In this document: piece after piece, positions 17,237 through 26,622 of the stretch
How the letters are laid out: each line of letters begins with the position of its first letter
Position numbering within the stretch: position 1 is the first letter of the stretch
From: Pigmentibacter sp. JX0631
Lineage (GTDB): Bacteria > Bdellovibrionota_B > Oligoflexia > Silvanigrellales > Silvanigrellaceae
NCBI RefSeq assembly: GCF_029873255.1
Contig: NZ_CP123622.1
Coordinates: 868,501 to 932,500, forward strand
Reading direction: 5' to 3'
Length of the DNA stretch: 64,000 bases
Notes under the pieces: generated by a model
What the model saw: the letters and a program-made list of their open reading frames with translations, nothing else
Told to the model about the DNA's origin: nothing
Database searches by the model: none
Program-made: the position numbers and the translations under genes

Positions 17237-17735
17237 ATATTCGATACCATTATTGCTCTCACTAGGATTACAAAATACTAGTTTTGCTGAGAAAGAAATT
17301 AATTATTCAGTTCTAAATTGTCACGATGGCGATACATGTCAATTGAAAAGTCCTGACAATTTAAAACTCAAAATTCGTCTGATAGGTATCGATGCTCCTG
17401 AGGTAGCAAATAGAAAAAACAAAAACTCTCAACCAATGGGAGAAGAAAGTAAAATCTTTATAAATCAACTTATTAAAGGAAAAACAGTCACTTTAAAAAA
17501 CTATGCAACCGATCCTTTTGGCAGAGCTCTTGCTGAAATATATTTTAGTAAAGAAAATGTGAATATAAAAATGGTAGAATCTGGAATGGCAGAAGTTTAT
17601 CACGGAAAAATGGTAAAGGAGTTTGATGTATCACCATATCTAACTGCAGAAAAAACTGCAAAAGATAAAAAAATTGGGATCTGGTCTTTAAAAAATTATC
17701 AATCTCCAAAAGAATTTAGAAGTACTAAAAAATAA
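17223..17735 (+). CDS. Secreted thermonuclease (SNase-like)
   Basis: The 170-residue protein begins with a signal peptide ending near NTSFA. The SNase OB-fold follows: CHDGDT, RLIGIDAPE (catalytic Arg and calcium-site Asp), GEESK, and DPFGRALAEIY with the second Arg. GIWS closes the domain. The family cleaves DNA and RNA with calcium. It has its own GGAGG 5 nt before ATG while overlapping the upstream gene by 14 bp, so translation is probably coupled. Export suggests use on extracellular or periplasmic nucleic acid, such as DNA from lysed cells. Confidence 0.9.
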   Translation: MSIFKYSIPLLLSLGLQNTSFAEKEINYSVLNCHDGDTCQLKSPDNLKLKIRLIGIDAPEVANRKNKNSQPMGEESKIFINQLIKGKTVTLKNYATDPFGRALAEIYFSKENVNIKMVESGMAEVYHGKMVKEFDVSPYLTAEKTAKDKKIGIWSLKNYQSPKEFRSTKK

Positions 17736-17831
17736 TTTTTTCTTTCTTTATAATAAGAATACTAGTCAATTATTTTTCGCTTAAATTTTGTAGTTCTAAA
17801 GTAATACATTATAATAAATTTATTTGAACAA

Positions 17832-18623
17832 ATGCGAGACTATGCTGTGAAAAATTTTATATTATCTCTTTTAATTTTGATACTGTTTCCTTTAAAAACT
17901 TATTCAAGTGAAGATAATTTTATAAAAATTGCATACTATGAAAATTTTTTTCCTTTCTCAATTAAACAAGATGGAGTTTTAAAAGGGATATTTGTTGAAT
18001 ATATTGAATATTTATTTTCTTTATCAAATGACTATAAAATAATTTCTGATGGATTTCCTTGGGAAAGAGCTCAAGATTATGTCCGTAAAAATATGTATGA
18101 TGCACATATTACGCTAAAAAATCCTGCGAGAGAAGAATTTTTGCTAAGTAGTAACAGCATAATTTTTGAGGATTCATTAGTTCTCATTTATTCAATTAAT
18201 AATAAAAATTTTAAAGATATAGAAAAAATTAGCAAATTAGATACTCTGAAAAGTTATAGTATAAATGACTACTTAGGTAACAGTAGAATAAATATGTATC
18301 CTGAAGAAAAAGGCTTCAAACTCAAACTTTCATCTAATATTGAAGATTGTTTTTTAAAACTTTTTAAAGGCGATGGAGATGTAATTATTACAAGCAAAGT
18401 TATTGCTGATCTTGAAATTAGAAAAAAATATAAAAATATATTAAAAATAAAAAATATTAATTTCCTAAATGAGACAAAAGTAAAGTATTTTTTTATGATT
18501 CGAAAAACCAGAAAAGACGCTGATAATATTTTAAAAATATTTGAAAAAAACATTAAAAAAGATAAAAATAAAGAAAAATTTAACGCAATTTATAATAAGT
18601 ATATTAATAATTATGATCTTTAA
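17832..18623 (+). CDS. Periplasmic solute-binding protein, SBP_bac_3-like
   Basis: The protein has a signal peptide (hydrophobic run to about residue 25, TYSSE). A type-II periplasmic binding fold follows: IKIAYYENFFPFS, GVLKGIFVEYIEYL, and DGFPWERAQDYVRKN, typical of the amino-acid/TransportSub type. At 263 residues it is complete. No permease or ATPase gene is adjacent, so it may act as an orphan receptor or work with a transporter encoded elsewhere. No clear Shine-Dalgarno precedes ATG 17832; GTG 17847 is an alternative start. The gene ends in a 4-bp stop-codon overlap with the convergent kinase-like gene. Confidence 0.7.
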   Translation: MRDYAVKNFILSLLILILFPLKTYSSEDNFIKIAYYENFFPFSIKQDGVLKGIFVEYIEYLFSLSNDYKIISDGFPWERAQDYVRKNMYDAHITLKNPAREEFLLSSNSIIFEDSLVLIYSINNKNFKDIEKISKLDTLKSYSINDYLGNSRINMYPEEKGFKLKLSSNIEDCFLKLFKGDGDVIITSKVIADLEIRKKYKNILKIKNINFLNETKVKYFFMIRKTRKDADNILKIFEKNIKKDKNKEKFNAIYNKYINNYDL

Positions 18624-19678
18624 AAAATTATTGAGACAAGTTCATTTGCAGCTATTTCAAAATTTTCAATTTGCTCTGCAGAACCTTTATGCATTTTAAG
18701 CTGTGTTAGTAAATTATTTGAAATATCTGTTATAAAAGAATTTAATAAAGACAAGTCGTTCGTTCTGTTATTATTGATAAATAAATTCAAAAATTTATGC
18801 AATGGATAATGTTTTTGTTGCTCAGATGAATCTTCTTTTCTTATCGTATTCCTTTTAAAAGTTTCAAGTCTTCCACTAACCGCTAATCTCTCTAATAAGT
18901 ATTTTAAATCTTTAAAATCAAAATCTTGTCCAGAAATAATTTTCGTTTTGCCAAAATCAAATGCTTTAAGAATGGGAAATCCGTTATTATCAATAATTAG
19001 TTTAATGTTTCCCATATGCATATCACCATGTTGAACTTTAGCTACATAAAGACAATAATGGATATAAAATAATTGATGAATAATGTTAATGGTAAATATT
19101 TTTAATTTCTCAATATTATTTTCAATTAAATTTAATTGAGGGGCAGATTTTTTTAATAATAAGTAGTAACTAAACAATGAAGAATCTTTATCATTTTGTG
19201 TTGGCAATTCACTAAAAAAACTTCTTGTTTCATAAATAGATACTCTTCTATGTCTAGAATAATCAAAATTATCGTTACTAATTACTTCATTTTGAAAAGA
19301 AAAAAATAGATCTCTAATTTTCAAGTGATCTTTAGTCTCTAAAACATTTAATGCTTCTTTGATCAATTTTTCTTTTGAAAAATCTTGCATTGCAGATGGT
19401 GTTTTTGCATATACTAAGGCTCTATCGGCATCAAAACTTTTATGTTTTCCACCTATCTGCATAACTTCAGTTGAAACACCTGGTAAAAAAGCTTTACTTC
19501 TACCTGCCAACGAGTTTGCACTGGTTAATATTCTTTGCTGGATCACTTTTCTAAACCCAAATGATCCTAATTTTTCAATTAATTCAACCTTATTTAAACT
19601 GTGTTTCAATTTTTTTTTATGCTCAACCAATTCAAGCAAAGAAGCAAATACTGCAGAACACAATATACAACTAAACAT
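18620..19678 (-). CDS. Kinase-fold protein with HGDxHxxN and DFG motifs
   Basis: The C-terminal lobe has H217-G-D219-M-H221-M-G-N224-I and, 16 residues on, D241-F-G243. This is the catalytic loop and metal-binding motif of the protein-kinase-like/aminoglycoside phosphotransferase superfamily. The N-lobe is hard to recognise: ALVYAK (87-92) may carry the ATP-binding Lys, and no Gly-rich loop is obvious. The first ~18 residues (FSCILCSAVFASLLEL) are hydrophobic with two Cys and could be a weak membrane or signal segment. AGGA precedes the ATG. The substrate may be a small molecule, lipid or protein. Genes of this style also occur among exported effectors of intracellular bacteria, but nothing here proves export. 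Confidence 0.6.
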   Translation of the reverse strand: MFSCILCSAVFASLLELVEHKKKLKHSLNKVELIEKLGSFGFRKVIQQRILTSANSLAGRSKAFLPGVSTEVMQIGGKHKSFDADRALVYAKTPSAMQDFSKEKLIKEALNVLETKDHLKIRDLFFSFQNEVISNDNFDYSRHRRVSIYETRSFFSELPTQNDKDSSLFSYYLLLKKSAPQLNLIENNIEKLKIFTINIIHQLFYIHYCLYVAKVQHGDMHMGNIKLIIDNNGFPILKAFDFGKTKIISGQDFDFKDLKYLLERLAVSGRLETFKRNTIRKEDSSEQQKHYPLHKFLNLFINNNRTNDLSLLNSFITDISNNLLTQLKMHKGSAEQIENFEIAANELVSIIF

Positions 19679-19904
19679 ATTTTTTCCTATATTTAATTTT
19701 AATTTATTACTATAAGTAATAAAAACTAAAAATAAAATAAATCAAATATTTATTAAAAGCAAAAAGAATTTATTTAAATAATATAAATTTATAAAAATTT
19801 TCAGTTTTACTTCTAAATTTTTAAAATAAATTTATTTCTTTATATTGATAAATTTAATCAATTTATATTAGGATTTTAGGCTTTCAGTTATTCATTTGTT
19901 ACAT

Positions 19905-21935
19905 TTAAGATTTGAGTTTTTCAACTATCTGCTGAATGACATTTAACGGAATTTTAGTTGTATCTGAAATTTCCTTTAAATTTAAATGGATTATATCTTT
20001 CAAATTTGGATAGGTTTCTAATAACTTTTTCTTTCTTTTTGCTCCTAATCCTTTTATTTCATACAAGATTGACTTCAATGAGTTTTTATCCCGTCTTTGC
20101 CGATGGAAAGTAATCGCAAAGCGATGAGCTTCATCTCTTATTTGCGTGAGCAATTTAAATTCTGCGGAGCCTTGTTGAAGAATTCTTGTTTCTGGAGGAA
20201 CATCAGGTAGTAATTCACCATTAACTCCTCTTGCAGGTATTACAATTCTTTCCTCTGATGCTGTAACTATCGCTGATTTAAAATTTTTTTCATTTCTCGA
20301 TTTAGCAAGACCAAGAAAATTAATATGTTCCAAACCTAATCCTTTCAACATCCAGCCAACTTCTCTAATCTGTGGGGTACCTCCATCAATTAATAAAACA
20401 TTAGGAATTTGTATATTATTTCTATCTTTAAAACGCCTTCTTATAACTTCTCTAAGACTTGCAAAATCATCTTGTCCTATAACACTTTTTATAATGTATT
20501 TCCTATAGGAGCTTTTGCTAGGTTTGCCGTTTTTAAATACAACCTGTGAGGCTACAGTTTCACTTCCTTGAAAAGTTGAAATATCAAAACATTCTATAAT
20601 TAGAGGGATAGTACTTAATTTTAAAAACTCTTTTAATGCCATTAATAAATTATTACTTACTTCTTCCATTTTTATATGTTCACTATATTTATTCTCAGCG
20701 TTTTTATTTGCATGAAGGACTAAATTTTCTATTTTTTTTGGTAATATTTTATCTTTAGATTTTAAAGATTTAGTGAAAATGTTTTTATTTAAGTGCAATA
20801 TTTTTTTACTATTATTCTCATTTTTTCCGAATTTTTCATTTAAATATTTTTCTATCATTAAAAAGTTTTCGCTATTTATTACATTTTCTGCATTTGAAAA
20901 TATAATATTTTCAGGAACATTTTTTTGCGAGTAATACTGGCAAACAAATGCTGAATATATTCTTTGCATTTCATCCTGAGTATTATCATATTTCCCATCT
21001 TCACTGGGTTCTTCTGTAATATGTCTTATAATATAAGAATCACCACCTATAACTTTCCCAGATCGAATTTGTGCAACATAAAACGCAGCGATATCTTTAC
21101 TCCAATAAGATCCCAAAATATCAATATCAATTTCTTCTGATAAAGTTACAGATTGATTTTCAGTTAATTGACTTACTGCTTTTAATTGATCTCTTAGCAT
21201 AGCAGCTTTTTCAAAATTTAACGCATCAGCTGATAATAACATTTCTTTTTTAATTTTAGTTAGTATATCTTTTGATTTTCCATTTAAAATAGCTATCACA
21301 TTATTTAAATGACTTTCGTATTCTTTTTTATCAACTGTTAATTTACAAGGACCTAAACATTTTTTTATATCATAGTAATTGCATGGTCTTGTAACAGTTT
21401 TAAAAACTGTAGGAGTACACTTTACTAACGGAAAAAATCTGTTAATCAAATTCATTAATTGAATAACTTGCCCAGTTAATGTATAAGGACCAAAATATAA
21501 ACTTCCATCTTTTTTTCTTTTTCTTACTACAGTTACTTTAGGCCACTCTTCTTGAATGTCTATTTTGATATACGGATACGTTTTATCATCACGTAACAGT
21601 ATATTGTAGTTAGGTTTATTATGTTTTATTAAATTATTTTCCAATAACAACGATTCATATTCATTTTCTGTAATAATAATTTCAAAATCATAAATTTTAA
21701 GAACTAAAGCTTTTGTTTTTGGGGAATGATTTTCAATTCCATAAAAATAGGATTTCAAACGATTGACAAGATCTTTAGCTTTCCCAACATATAAAATTTC
21801 ACCAAACTCATTTTTATGCAGATAGACGCCAGGCTTATGTGGTATTTGGCTTAATTTCTCTCTTAGGTACTTTAATCGGCTAGACATACCTGTTTTTTGT
21901 TGACTGTCCAAATTCATTAGTGACTTTTCTTTCAT
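19905..21935 (-). CDS. uvrC: Excinuclease ABC subunit C
   Basis: UvrC makes the two incisions of nucleotide excision repair after UvrAB loads on damage. The protein has the N-terminal GIY-YIG nuclease (PGVYLHK, LYVGKAKDL), and conserved cysteines in RPCNYYDIKKCLGPC. The UvrB-interacting UVR motif is around residue 235-265 (FEKAAMLRDQL). The RNase H-like C-terminal nuclease includes ECFDIS and LLIDGG, and the final helix-hairpin-helix (IKGLGAKRKKKLL) is present. At 676 residues it is slightly longer than the usual ~610, partly from a lysine/asparagine-rich insertion around residues 360-420. The start is uncertain among ATGs at 21935, 21917 and 21887. It is transcribed alone. Confidence 0.95.
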   Translation of the reverse strand: MKEKSLMNLDSQQKTGMSSRLKYLREKLSQIPHKPGVYLHKNEFGEILYVGKAKDLVNRLKSYFYGIENHSPKTKALVLKIYDFEIIITENEYESLLLENNLIKHNKPNYNILLRDDKTYPYIKIDIQEEWPKVTVVRKRKKDGSLYFGPYTLTGQVIQLMNLINRFFPLVKCTPTVFKTVTRPCNYYDIKKCLGPCKLTVDKKEYESHLNNVIAILNGKSKDILTKIKKEMLLSADALNFEKAAMLRDQLKAVSQLTENQSVTLSEEIDIDILGSYWSKDIAAFYVAQIRSGKVIGGDSYIIRHITEEPSEDGKYDNTQDEMQRIYSAFVCQYYSQKNVPENIIFSNAENVINSENFLMIEKYLNEKFGKNENNSKKILHLNKNIFTKSLKSKDKILPKKIENLVLHANKNAENKYSEHIKMEEVSNNLLMALKEFLKLSTIPLIIECFDISTFQGSETVASQVVFKNGKPSKSSYRKYIIKSVIGQDDFASLREVIRRRFKDRNNIQIPNVLLIDGGTPQIREVGWMLKGLGLEHINFLGLAKSRNEKNFKSAIVTASEERIVIPARGVNGELLPDVPPETRILQQGSAEFKLLTQIRDEAHRFAITFHRQRRDKNSLKSILYEIKGLGAKRKKKLLETYPNLKDIIHLNLKEISDTTKIPLNVIQQIVEKLKS

Positions 21936-22036
21936 TAAGGTTTATCCCATAAGCACTTAGGTTGTAGTCCTAATTTTATAAGACTGCTATACTATTCAAA
22001 ACAAAAGGCAAACAACCGCCTTTAGCTGAACTTTAT

Positions 22037-23257
22037 ATGGGACATTCTACAGTGACAGAACTATCTAAATTTTCTATTAATCCTGATACCTTTATATTTG
22101 CTGTTAATCAGGCATTTGAAGCGCGTTTGAAAAATAACGGAGATTTCAACTCACATTTACGTTTCGATCCGTTTTTGACAAAATCTTGGACAGCTCCAAA
22201 AAATCCTGACTTCAATACCTTTAAAAATTTATTAAATGAAATTATCAGCCATCATTTTCATATTTTGCCAAATTTTCACCGGAATGAAAACGTTGATATA
22301 GAGAATATTTCTTGGTTTTCTCATTCTGTTGCCACCTTATTTGCAGATTTAAATTACTTAATTCTTCAATTTACTGGACAAACTCTCCCTAATTTTTCAG
22401 GCCAATCTATCCCGAAAGCCGTTTCCAGCAAAAATATTGCTTTAGCTATGGCAAAGTATTCTCAATTTTTAGCTTTAGAACAAAGTGAAGAACCCTATAG
22501 TCTTTTTCCTTTGGTAAATGAAAATAATGAAAATGTAGATCAACTTTATACCCAAGAAGTCTGGAGCCTCATTTCTTCTTTTTCTAAGAAAACTTTTGGA
22601 AACTACTTTCCTTTGTTACAAGCCTATATTCTTTGGAAATATACAAAAAAAGAATATATTCCAGAAGTGATTGATTGGAATGTTCGCCCTCCTTGTGGAG
22701 CAGCCTATGAACTTCAATTCAAAGAACTCTTCGAGAGAGAGCATGAAGAACGGAAGGCAAGAAGAATTGAACGTCAAAAAGCTAAGCATGAAAAAGACAA
22801 TTCCAGTGATAGAAAGAAACATTCAAGAGAACCATCTCAGCAGGAAAAATCTCATTTTTCAGAAAAAACAAATCAGCATGAACAGCAACAATCACGTCCA
22901 AAATCTTTTGAACCAAAACAAAAATTTGAATTAAAAAATTTCCAAGAAGCGAAAGAGAACAGACAGCAGTTTGATAAATCGTCAAAAGAGAACAAACATT
23001 CTTCTTTTAACGGAGGATTTAAAAACTCCTTTCAAACCGATTCCAAGCAAAATATAAATCTCGATGATGCTCTGGCAGAAGCAAAGCAGGCCATTCAAAA
23101 TCTTATAAAAAATAAAAATATCAATGAGGTAAGCCTTGCACCTCAAAATTCTTTTGTCCGCAGAGAACAACATTCTTTAATTACAGAAGCTGGTTTTGAA
23201 ACTGAGAGTAGAGGCGAAGCAAAAAATCGTCATGTCTGCATAAAAAGAAAATCTTAA
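22037..23257 (+). CDS. R3H-domain nucleic-acid-binding protein with charged linker
   Basis: The final ~50 residues (LAPQNSFVRREQHSLI, ESRGEAKNRHVCI) fit an R3H domain: the R-x-x-x-H core appears as RREQH and the S-x-G-x-x-x-R turn as SRGEAKNR. R3H domains bind single-stranded nucleic acid. Residues 1-215 form a probably helical globular domain that I do not recognise. Residues ~220-330 are a Lys/Glu/Gln/Ser-rich low-complexity linker. No signal peptide is present. The gene is monocistronic with a strong terminator downstream. An RNA-binding role, comparable to the Jag/KhpB R3H proteins, is an inference. Confidence 0.6.
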   Translation: MGHSTVTELSKFSINPDTFIFAVNQAFEARLKNNGDFNSHLRFDPFLTKSWTAPKNPDFNTFKNLLNEIISHHFHILPNFHRNENVDIENISWFSHSVATLFADLNYLILQFTGQTLPNFSGQSIPKAVSSKNIALAMAKYSQFLALEQSEEPYSLFPLVNENNENVDQLYTQEVWSLISSFSKKTFGNYFPLLQAYILWKYTKKEYIPEVIDWNVRPPCGAAYELQFKELFEREHEERKARRIERQKAKHEKDNSSDRKKHSREPSQQEKSHFSEKTNQHEQQQSRPKSFEPKQKFELKNFQEAKENRQQFDKSSKENKHSSFNGGFKNSFQTDSKQNINLDDALAEAKQAIQNLIKNKNINEVSLAPQNSFVRREQHSLITEAGFETESRGEAKNRHVCIKRKS

Positions 23258-23308
23258 TAATATCTTCTATAGCTATTTTATTTTGTCATTAGAACATTTG
23301 CCCCATTT

Positions 23309-23360
23309 GACACCCTAACTGGAATTAGTAATCTCATTCTGACTTAGTGGTGTCTTTTTT
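23309..23360 (+). terminator. Rho-independent terminator after the R3H gene
   Basis: GACACC (23309-23314) pairs with GGTGTC (23349-23354), with further pairing of TAA/TTA and GAAT/ATTC inside, followed by TTTTTT (23355-23360). It separates the R3H gene from etfB. Confidence 0.8.
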
Positions 23361-23397
23361 ATGTGTTAAACAATCAATCCTTCTCTGGGGGAATAAA

Positions 23398-24177
23398 GTG
23401 AAAATTCTTGTTCTAGCTAAACATGTTCCTGATACAGAAACAGTGATTAAAATCGCCTCTGGTGGCAAAGCGATAGATGAAGCTGATTTTAAATATATGG
23501 TTAATCCATGCGATGAATATGCAATGGAAGAAGCAATACGAACACAAGAAAAATTTAAAGGGGAAAGCATTGTTGTAAGCGTAGGCCCTTCCCGCGCACA
23601 AGAAACTATCCGCAAGGCTCTTGCGATGGGGATCGATAGAGGAGTCTGGATTAATACCGAAGGTTTCTCTAATTATTTAGATTCTTTTACAATAGCTTCA
23701 GCAATTGCAAAAGTTGTTGTGGAAGAAAAACCAGACCTCATTTTTGCCGGTTTAAACACAACTGATGAAGGCGCTGGGAATGTAGGGCCTATGGTTGCTG
23801 AATTTGCAGGAATGCCTAGTTTAGTTAACATCTCAAAAATTGAATGGCAAAATGAAGGAAAATCTTTAAAGTGCGAAAGAGACGTAGAGGGTGGTATTGT
23901 TGAAGTTTATGAAGCTCAGCTTCCACTTTTAATTGCGCCGCATCAAAACCTTAATGATCCGCGTTTTCCTTCCCTACCAGGAATAATGAAAGCAAAGAAA
24001 AAACCGATTGCCGAGAAAAAAGCCTCGGAACTTATTACAGAGAAAGCTAGAATAGAAGTAAAAAATTATAAATTACCTCCTGAAAAAGCTCCTGGAAAAA
24101 TATTTAAAGGCAAACCCGTGGAAGAAATGGTTGTTGAAGTGGCAAAACTTCTTCGCTCTGAAGCAAAAGTGATTTAA
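23398..24177 (+). CDS. etfB: Electron transfer flavoprotein subunit beta
   Basis: EtfB pairs with EtfA to carry electrons from acyl-CoA and other dehydrogenases to the quinone pool via ETF-QO. I choose GTG 23398, preceded by GGGGGAA, because it begins directly with KILVLAKHVPDTE, the family N-terminus; a start at 23347 would add 17 unrelated residues. VNPCDEYAMEEAIR, VGPSRAQETIRKALAMG and AGLNTTDEGAGNVGPMVAE are the AMP-binding and dimer segments, and PLLIAPHQNLNDPRFPSLP the recognition-loop region. It lies 14 bp before etfA in an operon. Confidence 0.95.
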   Translation: MKILVLAKHVPDTETVIKIASGGKAIDEADFKYMVNPCDEYAMEEAIRTQEKFKGESIVVSVGPSRAQETIRKALAMGIDRGVWINTEGFSNYLDSFTIASAIAKVVVEEKPDLIFAGLNTTDEGAGNVGPMVAEFAGMPSLVNISKIEWQNEGKSLKCERDVEGGIVEVYEAQLPLLIAPHQNLNDPRFPSLPGIMKAKKKPIAEKKASELITEKARIEVKNYKLPPEKAPGKIFKGKPVEEMVVEVAKLLRSEAKVI

Positions 24178-24191
24178 ATAAGGAAAAACCC

Positions 24192-25175
24192 ATGTCTCAT
24201 AAAGTTCTTATCTATGCTGAAGTTAGAAATGGAAAATTAAAATCTACTACTGGTGAAACAATAGCTGAAGCCAGAAATATGCTTGGTGGTAAAACAGAAA
24301 ATATTCATGCTGTATTACTTGGCGAGAGCTGCGAACAACATGCAAAAACTGTAGCAACCTTTGGTGCAACAAAAGTTTATATTATCGATTCTCCAGAAAC
24401 AAATACATATCAAGGTGAGCCTACAATCCAAGCAATTACTCAAATCATTAAAAAAAATAACTACACAATTATTGTGGGACCAGCTTCACCAACAGGGAGG
24501 GATTTTTTCCCGCGCCTCGCCATTCGCAATCAGGGAGCTATGCTTACCGATGTCATTTCTTTTCAGCTCGATGGCGAAACCGTTACAGCTGATATGCCAA
24601 TGTACCTAGGAAAATGCTCCAAGATAGCTGTTTCTCAAGCTCCAACAACTTTTATAACTTTACGTCCCAATGTACGTCCAAGTGAAATTGCCGATGCAAA
24701 CGCACAAGCAAATATTGAGAAATTTGCTTGTGCATTTGACAATGCAAAGATTACGGCCAAAGTTGTTGAAGTAAGAAAAGGAAACAGCGAACGTCCTGAT
24801 TTAACCGAAGCAAGTATTATTGTTTCAGGTGGGCGCGCCATGGCAAATAAAGATAATTTCAAACTTCTGTTTGAGTGCGCTGATACTGTCCACGGTTCCG
24901 TAGGAGCTTCGCGGGCAGCAGTTGATTCAGGTTATGCGCCCTATGATTTACAGGTGGGTCAGACTGGAAAAACAGTAAATCCTAATTTATACGTTGCATG
25001 TGGAATCTCTGGTTCCATTCAACACCTTTCTGGAATGCGCACTTCAAAATGCATTGTTGCTATCAACACCGATGCCGATGCGCCCATTTTCCAAAAAGCA
25101 GATTATGGAATTGTAGCCGATCTTTTCCAAGCGGTTCCTATTCTCACGCGGGAATTTAAGAAGATGACAGAGTAA
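24192..25175 (+). CDS. etfA: Electron transfer flavoprotein subunit alpha
   Basis: The FAD-binding partner of EtfB. The C-terminal domain carries the FAD signature: [46 protein letters not shown] and [10 protein letters not shown]. The 327-residue length is usual. AAGGA precedes the ATG. etfBA sits where secE-nusG normally precede rplK; 121 bp follow before rplK, and I see no clear terminator there, so some readthrough into the ribosomal cluster is possible. Confidence 0.96.
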   Translation: MSHKVLIYAEVRNGKLKSTTGETIAEARNMLGGKTENIHAVLLGESCEQHAKTVATFGATKVYIIDSPETNTYQGEPTIQAITQIIKKNNYTIIVGPASPTGRDFFPRLAIRNQGAMLTDVISFQLDGETVTADMPMYLGKCSKIAVSQAPTTFITLRPNVRPSEIADANAQANIEKFACAFDNAKITAKVVEVRKGNSERPDLTEASIIVSGGRAMANKDNFKLLFECADTVHGSVGASRAAVDSGYAPYDLQVGQTGKTVNPNLYVACGISGSIQHLSGMRTSKCIVAINTDADAPIFQKADYGIVADLFQAVPILTREFKKMTE

Positions 25176-25243
25176 GCACAGACTCCCTAAATCTCTTCCT
25201 TTTTCCTTGCATCAATTAAAATTATGTATTATCGGTTTGCATT

Positions 25244-25272
25244 CACGCCCAAAATGCACCTTTTTGGGTGAG
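25244..25272 (+). promoter_or_regulatory. Hairpin in the rplK leader
   Basis: CCCAAAA (25248-25254) pairs with TTTTGGG (25262-25268), extended by a G-T and C-G pair, 25 nt before the rplK start. In many bacteria L1 represses rplKA by binding such a leader; I cannot confirm that this is an L1 site. Confidence 0.4.
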
Positions 25273-25296
25273 TGTTTATTATATGAGGAAATTACA

Positions 25297-25722
25297 ATGG
25301 CTAAAAAAATCGTCGGGCTCATTAAGCTCCAGATCAAAGGCGCTCAAGCTACTGCTGCGCCACCTGTAGGTCCAGCACTTGGACAACGTGGTGTAAACAT
25401 TGCAATGTTTGTTAAAGAATTCAATGCTAGAACTCAAAAACAACCTGGCGTTGTACTTCCAACAATCATTACTGTCTATTCTGACAAGTCCTTTACTTTT
25501 ATTACAAAAACTCCTCCAGCGAGTATTTTGCTAAAACAAGCAGCAAAGCTTGAATCTGCAAGTAAAACTCCTGGTAAAGCAATTGCTGGTTCCGTAACTG
25601 AAAAGCAAGTTGAAGAAATTGCTAAAACTAAGCTACCTGACCTCAACTGCTACGACATTGAAGCGGCTAAAAAGCTTATCAAAGGCTCAGCTCGTTCTAT
25701 GGGTATTGAAGTTAAAGCATAA
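25297..25722 (+). CDS. rplK: 50S ribosomal protein L11
   Basis: This 141-residue L11 of the GTPase-associated centre starts at ATG 25297 ([12 protein letters not shown]) with GAGGAA upstream; an in-frame ATG 90 bp earlier lies in the leader. The proline-rich [17 protein letters not shown] segment and the C-terminal 23S rRNA-binding domain ([23 protein letters not shown]) are intact. It opens the rplKAJL-rpoBC cluster. Confidence 0.98.
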   Translation: MAKKIVGLIKLQIKGAQATAAPPVGPALGQRGVNIAMFVKEFNARTQKQPGVVLPTIITVYSDKSFTFITKTPPASILLKQAAKLESASKTPGKAIAGSVTEKQVEEIAKTKLPDLNCYDIEAAKKLIKGSARSMGIEVKA

Positions 25723-25774
25723 TTTAAACCGAGGGAGGCTCTTACCAGCCGCTTAACCTCATAAGGAATTCTAT

Positions 25775-26473
25775 ATGGCTAGAAAAATTAGTAAAAAATT
25801 GAAGGCTGCAAGAGCAAAAATAAACTCTACAAAAGCCTATAATATCAATGAAGCAAGCCAACTTCTAAAAGAAGTTTCCTATGCAAAATTTGATGAAACT
25901 GTTGAAGTTGCAATGAACCTCGGTGTAGATCCTCGCCACGCTGATCAAAATGTTCGCGGAGCGGTAGTTCTTCCTCATGGCCTTGGCAAAAAGGTGCGCG
26001 TTTTAGTATTTGCTAAGGGCGAAAAAATCCGTGAAGCTGAAGAAGCTGGTGCTGACTACGTTGGTGGTGATGACCTTGCACAAAAAATTCAAGGCGGATG
26101 GCTTGATTTCGAAGCAGCTATCGCTACTCCTGACATGATGGGTGTTGTGGGTCGTCTAGGTCGTATACTTGCTCCTCGCGGACTCATGCCTAACCCAAAA
26201 GTGGGTACAGTAACTCAAGATCTTAAAAATGCGGTAAAAGAAGCGAAAGCTGGCCGTGTGGAATTTAAAGTAAATAAGGCAGGTATTATTCAAGCTCCAG
26301 TAGGAAAAGTATCCTTTGAAGCTAAGAAAATAGAAGAAAATACAAAAGCATTTATCGATGCTATTGTTAAGGCTAAACCTGCTGCAGCAAAAGGAACTTA
26401 CATTAAATCCGTTTATGTAAGCGCAACAATGACTCCTTCTGTTTGCATTGAACCTACTGAATACAAAGTTTAA
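25775..26473 (+). CDS. rplA: 50S ribosomal protein L1
   Basis: The 232-residue L1 forms the L1 stalk that helps release deacylated tRNA. Diagnostic segments are [26 protein letters not shown], and [20 protein letters not shown]. It lies 52 bp after rplK with AAGGA before ATG and is probably the translational regulator of the rplKA pair, as in other bacteria. Confidence 0.98.
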   Translation: MARKISKKLKAARAKINSTKAYNINEASQLLKEVSYAKFDETVEVAMNLGVDPRHADQNVRGAVVLPHGLGKKVRVLVFAKGEKIREAEEAGADYVGGDDLAQKIQGGWLDFEAAIATPDMMGVVGRLGRILAPRGLMPNPKVGTVTQDLKNAVKEAKAGRVEFKVNKAGIIQAPVGKVSFEAKKIEENTKAFIDAIVKAKPAAAKGTYIKSVYVSATMTPSVCIEPTEYKV

Positions 26474-26622
26474 TTTTGTTTCGTAAGGGTCTCAGACTGC
26501 TGGTTGTGTTTGCAAATAATGCACTCATATAATCCCCGCATAGACTTTGACCCCTGCGGTTTATTAACCTCGTAATTCCATTTTGCCTGTGGAGCTGCGA
26601 ATAACTTAGGGGAGGCATTCTC
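26474..26622 (+). promoter_or_regulatory. rplJ leader, candidate L10(L12)4 autoregulatory region
   Basis: A 149-nt untranslated stretch lies between rplA and rplJ. CCGCA (26536-26540) pairs with TGCGG (26555-26559). Leaders here often bind the L10-L12 complex. The position and structure are suggestive, but I could not match the K-turn consensus. Confidence 0.35.

Noticed and set aside
18269-18553. 94-codon ORF antisense to the solute-binding protein gene
   Set aside because: Hydrophobic only because it mirrors A-rich lysine codons (runs of Phe); not a real membrane protein.
20000-22000. Horizontally acquired island based on AT content
   Set aside because: Composition is similar in all non-ribosomal regions; the ribosomal genes differ because of codon selection.
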